A DNA stretch of 21,965 bases, taken from positions 1 to 21,965 of the forward strand of contig NGBS01000350.1 in the NCBI GenBank assembly GCA_002245135.1. Reading direction: 5' to 3'. This document shows, piece after piece, positions 1 to 8,030 of this stretch. The notes under the pieces were generated by a model. That model was not told where the DNA came from. It searched no databases and saw only the letters and a list, made by a program, of their open reading frames with translations. This DNA is from Proteromonas lacertae. Lineage: Eukaryota; Sar; Bigyra; Opalinata; Proteromonadidae. Within the stretch, counting starts at the first letter, position 1; each line of letters opens with the position of its first letter. A program made the position numbers and the translations under genes.

Positions 1-179
1 TCATCATCTCATAAAAATTCAAAAAAAGGTAAAAAACACTCCCATAAATCCAGATCAAGATCAAGATCACATGAGAGATCCAAAAGAAATCTAGTAAGAA
101 ACAAAAATCAAATGCTTTAGACGAGCCAAAGTCCAAACGTGGTGGTGGTCGAAAAAATAGTAAAAAGGATAGGGACTCA

Positions 180-491
180 TCATTACCTCCTCCTAGTCGT
201 ATGACAAAAGCTGAATTACAAATAGCTTTGAAAGAAACTAGAGATCAATTAGGTAAATATATGAAGAAATTAGAAAAGAGTTCAAATCCAAAGAAAGAGA
301 AAATAGAGAAAGTAAAAGAACCAGAACCAGAAGAAGATAAACCATTAGGTAATGATATTGCAGGTAGAGAAATACAAGGCGAGCCTATCGAGGCCTGTTT
401 ATGTTCAATAATATTAATAATACTTATATTACACATTATGATTATAATTAAATTGTTTTTTTGGTTAAGTTATTATGAAAAAACTAAATAA
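180..491 (+). CDS. unrecognised lysine-rich protein, small ORF at the left of a compact cluster
   Basis: I do not recognise this protein. From the first ATG at 201 it encodes about 96 residues: a charged helix-prone stretch (residues 1-60, rich in K and E, with an EPEPEED patch) and a very hydrophobic, isoleucine-rich C-terminal third that could be a membrane segment or simply AT-rich read-through. The DNA just upstream (1-200) codes for strongly basic, serine/arginine/lysine-rich sequence, so the gene probably begins left of the window or further upstream. The 3' end overlaps the next ORF (start 475) by 17 nt. This packing is unlike the host genes further right, but intronless overlapping ORFs alone do not prove a viral origin. 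Confidence 0.35.
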   Translation, partial: SLPPPSRMTKAELQIALKETRDQLGKYMKKLEKSSNPKKEKIEKVKEPEPEEDKPLGNDIAGREIQGEPIEACLCSIILIILILHIMIIIKLFFWLSYYEKTK

Positions 492-909
492 GAAAATACT
501 ACTTGCTGTGTTTGCTCGGATGAGAGGCAAAGGCAAAAGGAAGAAGATACGGAGAGGTGAAGGATATAAAGGACATGACAAATATTATCAGAGTTTATAT
601 AATAATTTTTATAGAGAAAATGCGAAAGATTTAGTGGATATGAGAAACAGTCGTTTAAACGAAATAAAAGATGAGATTACTAAGTTGAATTCTAAAGACA
701 CTCCTCCTAATGAAGGTGATATTCGTAAATTGAATGATGAGCAAAAATTTTTAGAGAGACAGAATGCAATCGATTCTATGTTATCTACATCATTACATGA
801 AGGTAATGCAATGGCTATACCACTTGCTAATAGTTTAAGAGAGATTGATGATCAGCATTTGTTTGGTCCTAACATGTATGTGAATATGAATAGACCTAAT
901 TACCAATGA
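475..909 (+). CDS. unrecognised basic protein, 144 aa
   Basis: Open from ATG 475 to the stop at 907-909. Residues 1-30 are strongly basic (RGKGKRKKIRR), a possible nucleic-acid-binding or nuclear-localisation patch. Residues 40-110 are charged and helix-prone, and the tail is rich in N, M and P. No family is recognised. It overlaps the preceding ORF by 17 nt, and the next possible start (ATG 911) follows one base after its stop. Base composition is AT-rich like the host, so codon use gives no hint of a foreign source. A small DNA-binding structural protein is one possibility; this is inference only. Confidence 0.45.
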   Translation: MKKLNKKILLAVFARMRGKGKRKKIRRGEGYKGHDKYYQSLYNNFYRENAKDLVDMRNSRLNEIKDEITKLNSKDTPPNEGDIRKLNDEQKFLERQNAIDSMLSTSLHEGNAMAIPLANSLREIDDQHLFGPNMYVNMNRPNYQ

Positions 910-910
910 A

Positions 911-1540
911 ATGGCTCAAGCAAGTGCAAAGACTAGGATGCAGATGGGTGAGTATATGAGTAATCCAATTAACCAAATCAAGATGTCACAAATGCAACAA
1001 ATGGTATATATGCTATATGTTTTGATTTATATATAATAGTAGAAGTTGAATAAATTGATTACTCCTAAAACAGAAACAGATATTAAAGTACAGCCGTCAA
1101 CTGATGTTAAAGATGATGATCATGATCCTGTTGATGATGAAATTACTGTTGACGATGTTAAAAATTTTACTAAAGAACAAATAGACCAAATATTTGATGA
1201 ATATGACTTTACAGAAGCTCAGAAAACTAAAATAAAAGAGTTGTGGGAAGATGCTCAAAATATTAAACAATATGAAGAATGGATTGCAAATGGAAAGCCA
1301 GATAATGATGATGATGATGAAAATGAAGATATTGAATTTAATAAACCAAAAGAAGAAGAAGAAGAAGATGATGATGATGATGATGAATTCTATACTCCTA
1401 ATGCAAGTGATGAAGAAGTAGATGAAGAAGATTTAAAACAGTTTATGGAAGAGTGGGAGCCAGAAGATGAGAATGAGGATAATGTTAAAAAAATTGATAG
1501 ACAGTTAAACAGAATTTTTGATGAACTGGGTATTCATTAA
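911..1540 (+). CDS. unrecognised acidic protein, probably with one 39-nt intron
   Basis: The long acidic frame ending at 1540 (D/E runs around 1300-1480) has no ATG near its beginning; its first in-frame candidate is a TTG at 1046. A short frame from ATG 911 ends just before it. Removing 1004-1042, which starts GTATAT, ends in TAG and is 39 nt long like the host introns in this window, joins the two frames in phase and gives about 196 residues. The N-terminus is then rich in M and Q, and the rest is acidic with low-complexity D/E blocks. No family is recognised; acidic chaperone-like or scaffold roles are guesses. The stop lies within the start of the next ORF, an overlap of about 20 nt. Confidence 0.45.
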
Positions 1541-2987
1541 TAATATCATCTATAATATCAATAACGGCTATATTTCTAATAGTATTGTTTCTCTATTTTT
1601 TATATTGTTTTTTATATATTTTATGGGTGTTAAACGAAAGCATAAGCAACAATCATCACCAAAAGAAGAAGCAATTGATTTTGAGAATCCCTCTGTGTAT
1701 CATAATGCACTTAAGAGAAAATTGAAAAAGATCATCTACAACAAGGTGAAAGATAACAAAAAAATAAAACTAGATCTCAGTCACATGGCTAACCCAACAG
1801 CCATTGTTGACAAAGGCAATGGTACATATGGATTAGATGTCTATGATCCTAAATCTAGTTTCAATAAATTTTATGATACTATAGGAGATGAGGATGATGA
1901 TATAGAGGAATTATCAAAGCCTGTTAATCCAAATATAAACGCAACAAAAAACAATTTCATGACTGATGAGATGAAATACAAATTATATATGTCAGGCATC
2001 ACAGATCAGTTTGGACGATATTATAGGAACATAGGTAAGTATAACAAGCCATACTCAGATTATTATGCTCAACCAGAGAATTTAACATATCAATGGCAAA
2101 ATCCATTTTTATCTCAAATTGAAGGACAACCATTACAACAATGGGGATCACAGTACAATGTAAATTCATATCAATCCAATCCAAGATGGAATAATAATGC
2201 TGGTACAACACAAAAAGATCACGAGTATGAATTACAGCAAGAAAATGAAATAGTGAAAGCAAGGAATGAAGAATATCAGAGAAAGATAGCAACAATGGAA
2301 GAAAGAGAAAAACAATCATTAATTTCAAAAATAGATAAATATTTTTCAGGTAATACAACATACGATTGGTTGAAATTTGGTGTGAAGTTCTGCTTATGTA
2401 CTATGACATTAGGTTCTATTTCACAAGTGTTTGATATACTATTTCCTGATAGTACTGTTGGTGCAATATTAAAGTATTTAGTAAATGCAGGAATAGGATA
2501 TAGTGGTGTTATGCAATGGATATTTGGTTTATCCCCAGCATGGGTTAATGCAGCATCTTTTGTGTCAATGTTAACTCCTAATTTTGTCAGTTTGGTATAT
2601 AATCGTTGGAAACAAGTTCCTCCAATGGATATGTCACAATGGATTCATTCTAAGTTAGATAGTATAATGGGTTTCTTTACTACATCACTAAGCAATATAT
2701 ACAATTGGTTCAGAGGTATATTTGGCGCTACTCCTTCAACAACAACAACAACAAATTCGACGAGTGCGCCGGCCACTTCAAATATTCAAGCATCGAATGT
2801 TACAACTGGGGCCAGTTCTAATATTACAACTAATAGTACTACAACTGCCCCCAGTTATAATAATACAACTAATAGTACTACAACTGGGACCAGTTCTAAT
2901 AATACAACTTCAATACCTGCAACTGGGGCAGGTTATAATAATCAAAGTGATAAAAATATTAAAATAAAGAAATTATTCCTATTGTAG
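1521..2987 (+). CDS. unrecognised membrane protein with S/T/N-rich C-terminal repeats, about 488 aa
   Basis: The frame is open from ATG 1521. A second in-frame ATG at 1623 (MGVKRKHKQQ) is an equally good start and would drop an N-terminal hydrophobic segment. Seen in the protein: a basic stretch, an acidic patch (GDEDDD), a Q/N/Y-rich centre, a helix rich in E, K and R, then about 110 residues with two or three hydrophobic segments (from KFCLCTMTLG to NFVSLVY) and a Trp-rich amphipathic region. The tail has a 13-residue mucin-like repeat. I know no family with this layout. Overlap with the preceding acidic ORF suggests co-organisation. A virion or cell-surface membrane protein would fit; neither is shown. 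Confidence 0.5.
   Translation: MNWVFINNIIYNINNGYISNSIVSLFFILFFIYFMGVKRKHKQQSSPKEEAIDFENPSVYHNALKRKLKKIIYNKVKDNKKIKLDLSHMANPTAIVDKGNGTYGLDVYDPKSSFNKFYDTIGDEDDDIEELSKPVNPNINATKNNFMTDEMKYKLYMSGITDQFGRYYRNIGKYNKPYSDYYAQPENLTYQWQNPFLSQIEGQPLQQWGSQYNVNSYQSNPRWNNNAGTTQKDHEYELQQENEIVKARNEEYQRKIATMEEREKQSLISKIDKYFSGNTTYDWLKFGVKFCLCTMTLGSISQVFDILFPDSTVGAILKYLVNAGIGYSGVMQWIFGLSPAWVNAASFVSMLTPNFVSLVYNRWKQVPPMDMSQWIHSKLDSIMGFFTTSLSNIYNWFRGIFGATPSTTTTTNSTSAPATSNIQASNVTTGASSNITTNSTTTAPSYNNTTNSTTTGTSSNNTTSIPATGAGYNNQSDKNIKIKKLFLL
2826..2942 (+). repeat. 39-bp tandem repeat coding for 13-residue T/S/N-rich units
   Basis: Three successive 39-bp units (2826-2864, 2865-2903, 2904-2942) encode TTNSTTTAPSYNN, TTNSTTTGTSSNN and the more diverged TTSIPATGAGYNN. 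They lie near the C-terminus of the membrane-protein ORF and resemble a short mucin-like, potentially O-glycosylated stalk. Confidence 0.8.
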
Positions 2988-3010
2988 TGGAACGTCATAA
3001 GACCAATATA

Positions 3011-3130
3011 CTTGTTAAAGTGATAATTGAGACTTGTTTATTGAAAAGAAAAGAAATAAAAATAGTATTGAGATTATGTGGTGATGTAGAAGTTAACTCT
3101 GTTTTAAACATACAAAGGTTTCTAAAATAG
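3011..3130 (+). pseudogene. deoxyribose-phosphate-aldolase-like fragment
   Basis: A 39-codon open stretch contains VKVIIETCLL, which closely resembles the conserved KVIIETCLL strand and active-site region of deoxyribose-phosphate aldolase (DeoC/DERA). The residues that normally follow in the family (the AGADFVKTSTGF region) are absent, and neither side continues the protein. It is therefore read as a relic of a host metabolic gene, not a working enzyme. The match rests on about ten residues, so chance resemblance is possible. Confidence 0.35.
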
Positions 3131-3311
3131 GTGATTTAATAAAGTAAAAGTTATACAAAGTTAAAGAAGTAGCTGTACAATATATGAAAAGATTAGTAGA
3201 AGGTTATGGAGGTAACTTCACTATAGATGTAAGAAATGCTTTAGAAAGCAAATTATCAAAGTATGATTCCAAAACATGAAGTAAATCATTCCAAATTTTT
3301 AGCTTGTCTCA

Positions 3312-3485
3312 ATGACTGGTAGTTTTATAGATGTATTAGTAAAAGAAGGTAAAGTAGTAGAAGAAGGTGCAAATTTAGCTATAGTAGAAGCTATGCAAAC
3401 TGAGAAAAAAGACACATTGATGTTATTATGGATTTTTGATTTGATTTTTAAGACAAAGGTTAAATTATCATTGAGTAACAAATAA
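3312..3485 (+). pseudogene. biotinyl-domain-like fragment
   Basis: A 57-codon frame begins MTGSFIDVLVKEGKVVEEGA and continues to IVEAMQTEKK. This follows the biotinyl/lipoyl carrier fold of biotin-dependent carboxylases (gap-free around VKEG..V.EG and the hairpin EAMKxE). The lysine that normally carries biotin in the AMKM/AMKT motif is Gln here, so it could not be biotinylated. There are no carboxylase domains around it. It appears to be a decayed piece of a host carboxylase gene such as a urea, pyruvate or acyl-CoA carboxylase. A short coding-like stretch at about 3180-3280 (QYMKRLVEGYGG) may come from the same or another gene, but I cannot place it. Confidence 0.4.
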
Positions 3486-4322
3486 ATATACATCTGTTAA
3501 TGTTTTGTATGTTTATAATTATAAATATTTACAAATATGTTTGATAAAAGTATAAATAGGTACATATAAATATTATGTGTTACATATGTGTATTATTTTA
3601 TTATGCATATAAATCAATTATAAATAATTAAGTAAATAGCTAGATTACGAAAATTTGATTAATATAATTAAATTAATGTTTGATATAATCATCATATACA
3701 CATAATTTATTATTATATTGAGCCCTTACTTCCTATAGGAGAGGTGCTCAAAAAATAAAAATTGAAAAAATGATCAAACTTATGTTTGTGGCGATTCTTG
3801 TTATTTATGAGCACTCTCATTCAATAAGCATAATATATAAATAAAAATTGGAGATCCAAGATGCAGTTATTATGCTCTATAGTCTGGACCATGAGGTGCT
3901 CAAATTTTAAAAATAATGTCATAATGTGTGAATTGAAAGTTAACGAAATGCAAAGATAAGTTCAGAAACGCTTAGTTTTATGATAATAGTAAGATAAATA
4001 TGAGTATTGAGGTTGAAACACCTCTAGAAATATGGTGGTATTAGTTTTTGAAGAAAGTTATTAATCTTATATTGGCGCACAATAGTTTGGTAGCGAGTTA
4101 TATGCATATATAATCATATTTTGTCATATAAGTTACATTTGGGACATATTTTTTTGAATTTGTGCCTTATTTATTGAAAAAAAATAAATTTTCAATATTA
4201 ACAATTTTGTTTTTAACGCTACTAGAGATAAAATTGCGTTAGCTGAAATAGGCTTAAAAATGAAGAAAATCTAAATATGGGTAGTTATTTTTTTAGCAAA
4301 ATGGCTCAAAAAGCAAATCTAA
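3486..4322. other. AT-rich stretch without a recognisable gene
   Basis: No coding frame of note. The 12-mer GAGGTGCTCAAA occurs twice (3741-3752 and 3893-3904). The first copy is the right arm of an imperfect hairpin beginning TGAGC at about 3719 with TTCCTATAGGA at its centre. This may be the wreck of a small repeat. No RNA gene is evident. Confidence 0.5.
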
Positions 4323-4709
4323 GCACAATATATACACTATATAATATATAAAGTAAAACAAAGTAAAATCACTGAAAAAGCAGCTGATGGTTGTTATGTA
4401 TATGGTTTATTTATTGAAGGAGCAAATTGGAATTATGAAACAATGACATTAGATGAAAGTAATCCAAAAGAATTATTTGTTGAAATGCCTCACATTCATT
4501 TACAACCAAAAAGAATTGATGAGATAGACGAGAGTGAACATCGATATGAATGTCCAACTTATAAAACATCTGAAAGAAGAGGTGTATTATCAACAACAGG
4601 TCATAGTACGAATTTTGTGATGATGATCAATTTACCAATGAAAGCTGAACATGATCAGAAACATTGGATAAAACGAGGTGTTGCTTTATTAACTCAATTA
4701 GATGATTAA
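4323..4709 (+). pseudogene. dynein heavy chain C-terminal fragment
   Basis: The frame is open from 4323; the recognisable part starts about 4368 (ITEKAADGCYVYGLF) and ends QLDD at the stop 4707-4709. The family's C-terminal signature is intact: DGCYVYGLFIEGANW, PKELFVEMPHIHL, CPTYKTSERRG, LSTTGHSTNF, HWIKRGVALL. It most resembles axonemal (ciliary) dynein heavy chains. Only about 114 of more than 4000 residues are present. Since host introns are tiny, the preceding exons should lie just upstream, but 3486-4322 is non-coding. The options are a broken or transposed gene tail, or a last exon behind an unusually long intron. The good conservation suggests the break is recent. It implies a ciliated or flagellated host. 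Confidence 0.75.
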
Positions 4710-4994
4710 TTATTATAATATATTATTTAATATATTCATCTTGTTTATGTTTACTAGATGTATTAAGTAATAAATGAAAATGAATAAACAATAATTGAAA
4801 ATATAGTTGTTTTATTTGAGAATATATATATATTTCTTTTACAATTCTCTCTTTTCTTTCCATATTAATGGATGATTTTGAGTGTTTATGTATTGAAGAT
4901 TATCATTTACTAATTTGAATATACTATTCAGATTTCTCCTATATTATAACATAATAATTAAAAATGGATGAATAGAAATCAAGCTTGTATATAG

Positions 4995-5000
4995 TATATA
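4995..5000 (+). repeat. probable target site duplication, left copy (TATATA)
   Basis: TATATA directly precedes AATGGGAC at the left end and directly follows GTCCCATT at the right end (13425-13430). A 6-bp duplication is what Polinton integrases make. Because TATATA is palindromic and the neighbouring bases are also symmetric (TATATAG on the left, CTATATA on the right), the same 6-mer at 4988-4993 and 13432-13437 is an alternative, which would make the element begin GTATATAAATGGG. Confidence 0.6.
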
Positions 5001-5371
5001 AATGGGACTCTGACACTTGTACCATAGTCCCATTTACGTAAGGTTCCTACTGTGTCAACTTCCCTATGAGACGATCTAGAGTTGACTTTTACGGGGCCTT
5101 CATCGATTGCATCGATGAAGCTCCCGTAAAGGTCAACTCTGAATCTAGAAGAGGACGGACTCCTAGAACACTCGTTAGAACTCTGTGACAATGTCCCAGG
5201 GTCCCATTTACGTAAGGTTCCTACGGGATTCCTCCTAACGGGGTCTATTGCCTACTTAGTCTACTTCCCTACGGGGACTCTTGGAAGCTATTTCTATTCC
5301 TATCTATGAGACGATCTCCTACGGGTACTACTGGAAGCTATCTAGAAGTGTTGGTTATCTCGGGATGATGA
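5001..5371 (+). repeat. left inverted terminal repeat
   Basis: Bases from about 5079 to 5371 match the reverse complement of the right end almost perfectly, up to CGGGATGATGA. The outermost ~78 bp differ from the right end: instead of completing the terminal palindrome they contain copies of inner repeat sequence (CCCATTTACGTAAGGTTCCTAC and CTATGAGACGATCT also occur further in). The motif CCTACGGG recurs at about 5219, 5270 and 5318, twice within a longer imperfect direct repeat ending in TGGAAGCTAT. Confidence 0.9.
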
Positions 5372-5454
5372 TTCTAATCACGCTCTTGACTCTCCTTGCT
5401 ACGCTGGTGACCTTGTAAGGGCTTTTAATTGAATCGTGGAAACCAACTGGGGAA

Positions 5455-5536
5455 CCGGGAGTTTACATTTGTTAACTTGTTACCAATTGTTAACTAGTTA
5501 CCAATTGGTAACAAGTTACCAAATGGTAACTCCGGG
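5455..5536. repeat. 82-bp imperfect palindrome of GTTACCAATTGGTAAC type
   Basis: The two arms of about 40 bp both read CCGGGAGTT.AC..TT..TAAC towards a centre near TAGTTA (about 5495), with about four mismatches. Each arm itself contains shorter palindromes (GTTAAC, GGTAAC/GTTACC). It is the first of three hairpins in the non-coding leader between the left terminal repeat and the first ORF. Confidence 0.8.
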
Positions 5537-5872
5537 AGGTTCTAGCTAGTTGCGGATTTCTCAAGGGCCCTTGAAGATAATGATTAGCAATCTCGGAAGG
5601 CTTCTGAAGGTATGTTTTATCATCCTTATAACTTTCCTAGATAAGTTCATCCAAGACCTTCCCGAGAAGAACAGCCGTGTTGGCAAGGAAGGGAATCTCC
5701 CACGATGGGAGATTCCCTGACGCAGTCATGCACGGCTGGACGTATCTGGGAAGGTCTTGATGGTTCTTCTATTAATCAGTGACTTTACAACTGGAGGTTC
5801 TGGTTAGTGCTGGATTTTCTCAAGGCCTTGAAGATCATCGTAAGTATTCTCGGAAGCTTCCTAGAGGTAGGT
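5536..5872 (+). repeat. diverged direct repeat pair in the leader (5536-5613 and 5794-5872)
   Basis: Both copies run GAGGTTCT, TTAGT or CTAGT, GGATTT(T)CTCAAG, CCTTGAAGAT, CTCGGAAG, GAGGTA or GAAGGTA in the same order, roughly three quarters identical by eye. Each follows a hairpin, so the leader looks built from a duplicated hairpin-plus-spacer module. A shorter exact repeat, AATCGTGGAAAC (5432-5443 and 6092-6103), brackets the whole hairpin zone. The rest of 5372-6212 shows no convincing gene. Confidence 0.6.
5652..5759. repeat. nested three-stem hairpin
   Basis: The outer stem is CAAGACCTTCCC (5652-5663) with GGGAAGGTCTTG (5748-5759). A middle stem is AGCCGTG (5673-5679) with CACGGCT (5731-5737). 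The inner 12-bp stem is GGGAATCTCCCA with TGGGAGATTCCC (5691-5717) around the loop CGA. All three stems are perfect and coaxially nested, so the sequence looks selected to fold as DNA or RNA. Confidence 0.8.
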
Positions 5873-5937
5873 CTAATCGGCCTTGTTAATCAACTAGGTA
5901 ACATTCAACTATCATCTATCCTAGCAAGGAAGGGATA

Positions 5938-5967
5938 TTCCTCCTTGAGTTACAGCTCAAGGAGGAA
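5938..5967. repeat. 12-bp perfect hairpin
   Basis: TTCCTCCTTGAG (5938-5949) pairs with CTCAAGGAGGAA (5956-5967) around the 6-base loop TTACAG. It is the third hairpin of the leader. Confidence 0.75.
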
Positions 5968-6151
5968 CCTCCCGACAAAGCCATGGAACTTCCATCAAAA
6001 GACTTCATTGCAAAGCCAAGGAACATCCACAGATTGTTGACTGAGTAAATTTCAATACCATTCTAAGTCTTCAAGATAAGCTACTTCAGGTAATCGTGGA
6101 AACTCAAAAGGGAATCTCAAGAGTTAACAATTGTAAAGACCTTCTTAACAA

Positions 6152-6161
6152 TCTCCGATGA
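6152..6161 (-). promoter_or_regulatory. shared 10-mer TCATCGGAGA, inverted copy upstream of the 539-aa ORF
   Basis: TCTCCGATGA on the plus strand is the reverse complement of TCATCGGAGA. It lies about 50 bp before ATG 6213. The same 10-mer lies before two other element ORFs. Confidence 0.4.
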
Positions 6162-6212
6162 GTTCAATATTCCAGCAATTCCTATCGATCTAAGCATACA
6201 GCAATAATAATC

Positions 6213-7832
6213 ATGCAACCTTACAATCCCTTTAGAGTCGTGGCTGAGCATCATGGAGATGTCAAGAGGAACCTTACTCAGGAGATGTTCAATAGCTACT
6301 GGGATAAGAAGATGGAGCTCTTTGAAGCAGTACGAGATGCAGTAAAGGACTATAAGGACGTAGTTGATTACACCTTGGGGAAGTTCAAGGAGTCTAAACA
6401 ACCAGCCGATGAAATCAACACCTTAGAGACTCTTGCACTGGATCTAAGCAAGTATCTGGAGTTCACTTCTAGCTATCGTGAGTTGATAACATGGAGCAAG
6501 ACTTCTATCGATGATCCAGATCTGAAGGACTGTGGATGGATACCTCCGATAAGCTACTCTTCAATCATTCCTTTATGGCAGTCAAGACACTTTATCAATA
6601 ACCCCAACTACAAGGCAATTAAAGTTGCAAGGAGATGGACGATGATGATCTACGATAGTTTCATCGACTGGAGCTATTGCCATCTTAAAATCTTAAAGGA
6701 TGCGTATTCCCGATATCAACCAGACTCAAGTAGGTTCAACCCGAAGGATTATAGAGCTCCTTATCCGATAGAGCAGTTGTCATGCCTGGATTACTTCTTT
6801 GAACGGAGTGAACGTGGTCAGGTGTTTTATAAAGTTCACAGACCCTCGGTAAGTGATAAGTATGATGAAGAGAACTACCTGTACTTGGTTGACATTGGTT
6901 TATTCGATAAGGATGGTAATATGCGAGATGCTTTCTCAGCAAGATCGATCAAGGGAAGATTCATCCAGCTTACTCCCTATGATGTTCCTAACTTCATGAG
7001 CAGGACAATCAAGAGACCGATGCTAGAGCAGTACCTTAGCAGGTTTAATATCTATGGCTTATACACACGATCACGTAAGGCCTTTAAGAAATGCCAAGAG
7101 AAGATCAAGGAGCTGATAACTCAATATCGAAACAGTCCCGAACTGATAGAAGAAGTACCGGAACTACTTCTTTTGGAGGATCTCAAGGAGCTGACAATAC
7201 CTCAGTTCATCGAAGAGCTCAAGGAGGTAAGGGTTATTGAAGAGTGCATCGAAGCTAGGCATACTCCATCATGGTGCTTAACTCAAGTAAAGAGCATTAT
7301 AAGGAACGTGTTGAAGCTCCGATCAACATTAAAGACGATCCAAGAACCCAACTATCGACGCTCGGAGAAGTACAAGAGATTCTACGATGGGATGATCAAC
7401 TTAAAGTATTTCACTGCAAAGTACTTAAGCAATCTCCTGGAGTTCAAGATCAAGGTCGAGGACTATGCCGAGATGTATGATTACTATCACTGGGAGAACC
7501 ACAACAAGAAAGAGAACCACTCCACGAAGGAAGACTCTGATGAGATGATGAAGGAGGCTAGCAAGATTGTTAGTGAAATGAAGGAACAAGAACAACTCGA
7601 AGAGTTAAACAAAGCCAAGGAAGAGACCTCAAAGGATATGAAGCTGGAGACTTTAATCTCAGAAGCATTATCAGTAGTCAATAACCCCGTGAGGTCGGAG
7701 GAATTACAAGGGCAAGTCACTGGTAAGCTAACATCAACACCCAAGGAAGATGAGGACACAGCCACCAAGAGAAGTAGAAGCTCCTCCGATGTAGAATCAC
7801 CTAGCTCCAAGAGACCAGAACTTAATCATTAA
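6213..7832 (+). CDS. unrecognised 539-aa element protein, candidate replication partner of the polymerase
   Basis: This ORF starts at ATG 6213 and is uninterrupted to 7832. No known domain is recognised. Residues 1-120 are helical and charged. A Trp/Tyr-rich core (about 110-330) includes WIPPISYSSIIP and a motif FMSRTIKRPMLEQYLSR. Residues 330-450 are helical, with repeated LEDLKELTIPQFIEELKEV-like segments. The C-terminal 90 residues are acidic and low-complexity and end in TKRSRSSSDVESPSSKRP, a likely bipartite nuclear localisation signal matching the basic N-terminus of the polymerase downstream. Its position as first ORF, just ahead of polB, is where protein-primed systems often put replication proteins. 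Terminal protein, DNA-binding protein or recombinase are all open; no catalytic motif is seen. Confidence 0.8.
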   Translation: MQPYNPFRVVAEHHGDVKRNLTQEMFNSYWDKKMELFEAVRDAVKDYKDVVDYTLGKFKESKQPADEINTLETLALDLSKYLEFTSSYRELITWSKTSIDDPDLKDCGWIPPISYSSIIPLWQSRHFINNPNYKAIKVARRWTMMIYDSFIDWSYCHLKILKDAYSRYQPDSSRFNPKDYRAPYPIEQLSCLDYFFERSERGQVFYKVHRPSVSDKYDEENYLYLVDIGLFDKDGNMRDAFSARSIKGRFIQLTPYDVPNFMSRTIKRPMLEQYLSRFNIYGLYTRSRKAFKKCQEKIKELITQYRNSPELIEEVPELLLLEDLKELTIPQFIEELKEVRVIEECIEARHTPSWCLTQVKSIIRNVLKLRSTLKTIQEPNYRRSEKYKRFYDGMINLKYFTAKYLSNLLEFKIKVEDYAEMYDYYHWENHNKKENHSTKEDSDEMMKEASKIVSEMKEQEQLEELNKAKEETSKDMKLETLISEALSVVNNPVRSEELQGQVTGKLTSTPKEDEDTATKRSRSSSDVESPSSKRPELNH

Positions 7833-7942
7833 ACGCTAAGTCATAATAAGCAAGTATTATCCTGGCTGCGATCAAAATAACATAAAGGAGCAAACGAAGA
7901 AGAAGTGAAGTTAGAAGGCCTCGGAAAAGTTCATGATTGGAA

Positions 7943-7952
7943 TCATCGGAGA
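7943..7952 (+). promoter_or_regulatory. shared 10-mer TCATCGGAGA upstream of polB
   Basis: It is 78 bp before the polymerase ATG, in the 198-bp gap between the first two ORFs and inside AATCATCGGAGAAGTC. Confidence 0.45.
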
Positions 7953-8030
7953 AGTCTACGATCGGATTCTACGTGAAGTGAAACACCTGGTAGCTATCAG
8001 TTTTTAATTTCCAAGTACTTCTCAGGAAGT

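Noticed and set aside
3312-3485. Functional biotin carrier protein
   Set aside because: The biotin-accepting Lys is replaced, the domain is incomplete and no carboxylase partner is nearby.
4979-5191. Minus-strand open frame across the left terminal repeat
   Set aside because: It follows from the palindromic repeat sequence, has no family resemblance and lies across the element border.
5807-6040. 77-codon open frame in the hairpin leader
   Set aside because: It runs through hairpin and direct-repeat sequence with no recognisable protein features; more likely a by-product of the repeats.
6736-6942. Minus-strand frame within the 539-aa ORF, and similar frames within polB
   Set aside because: They are short, lie inside longer supported genes and have no motifs.
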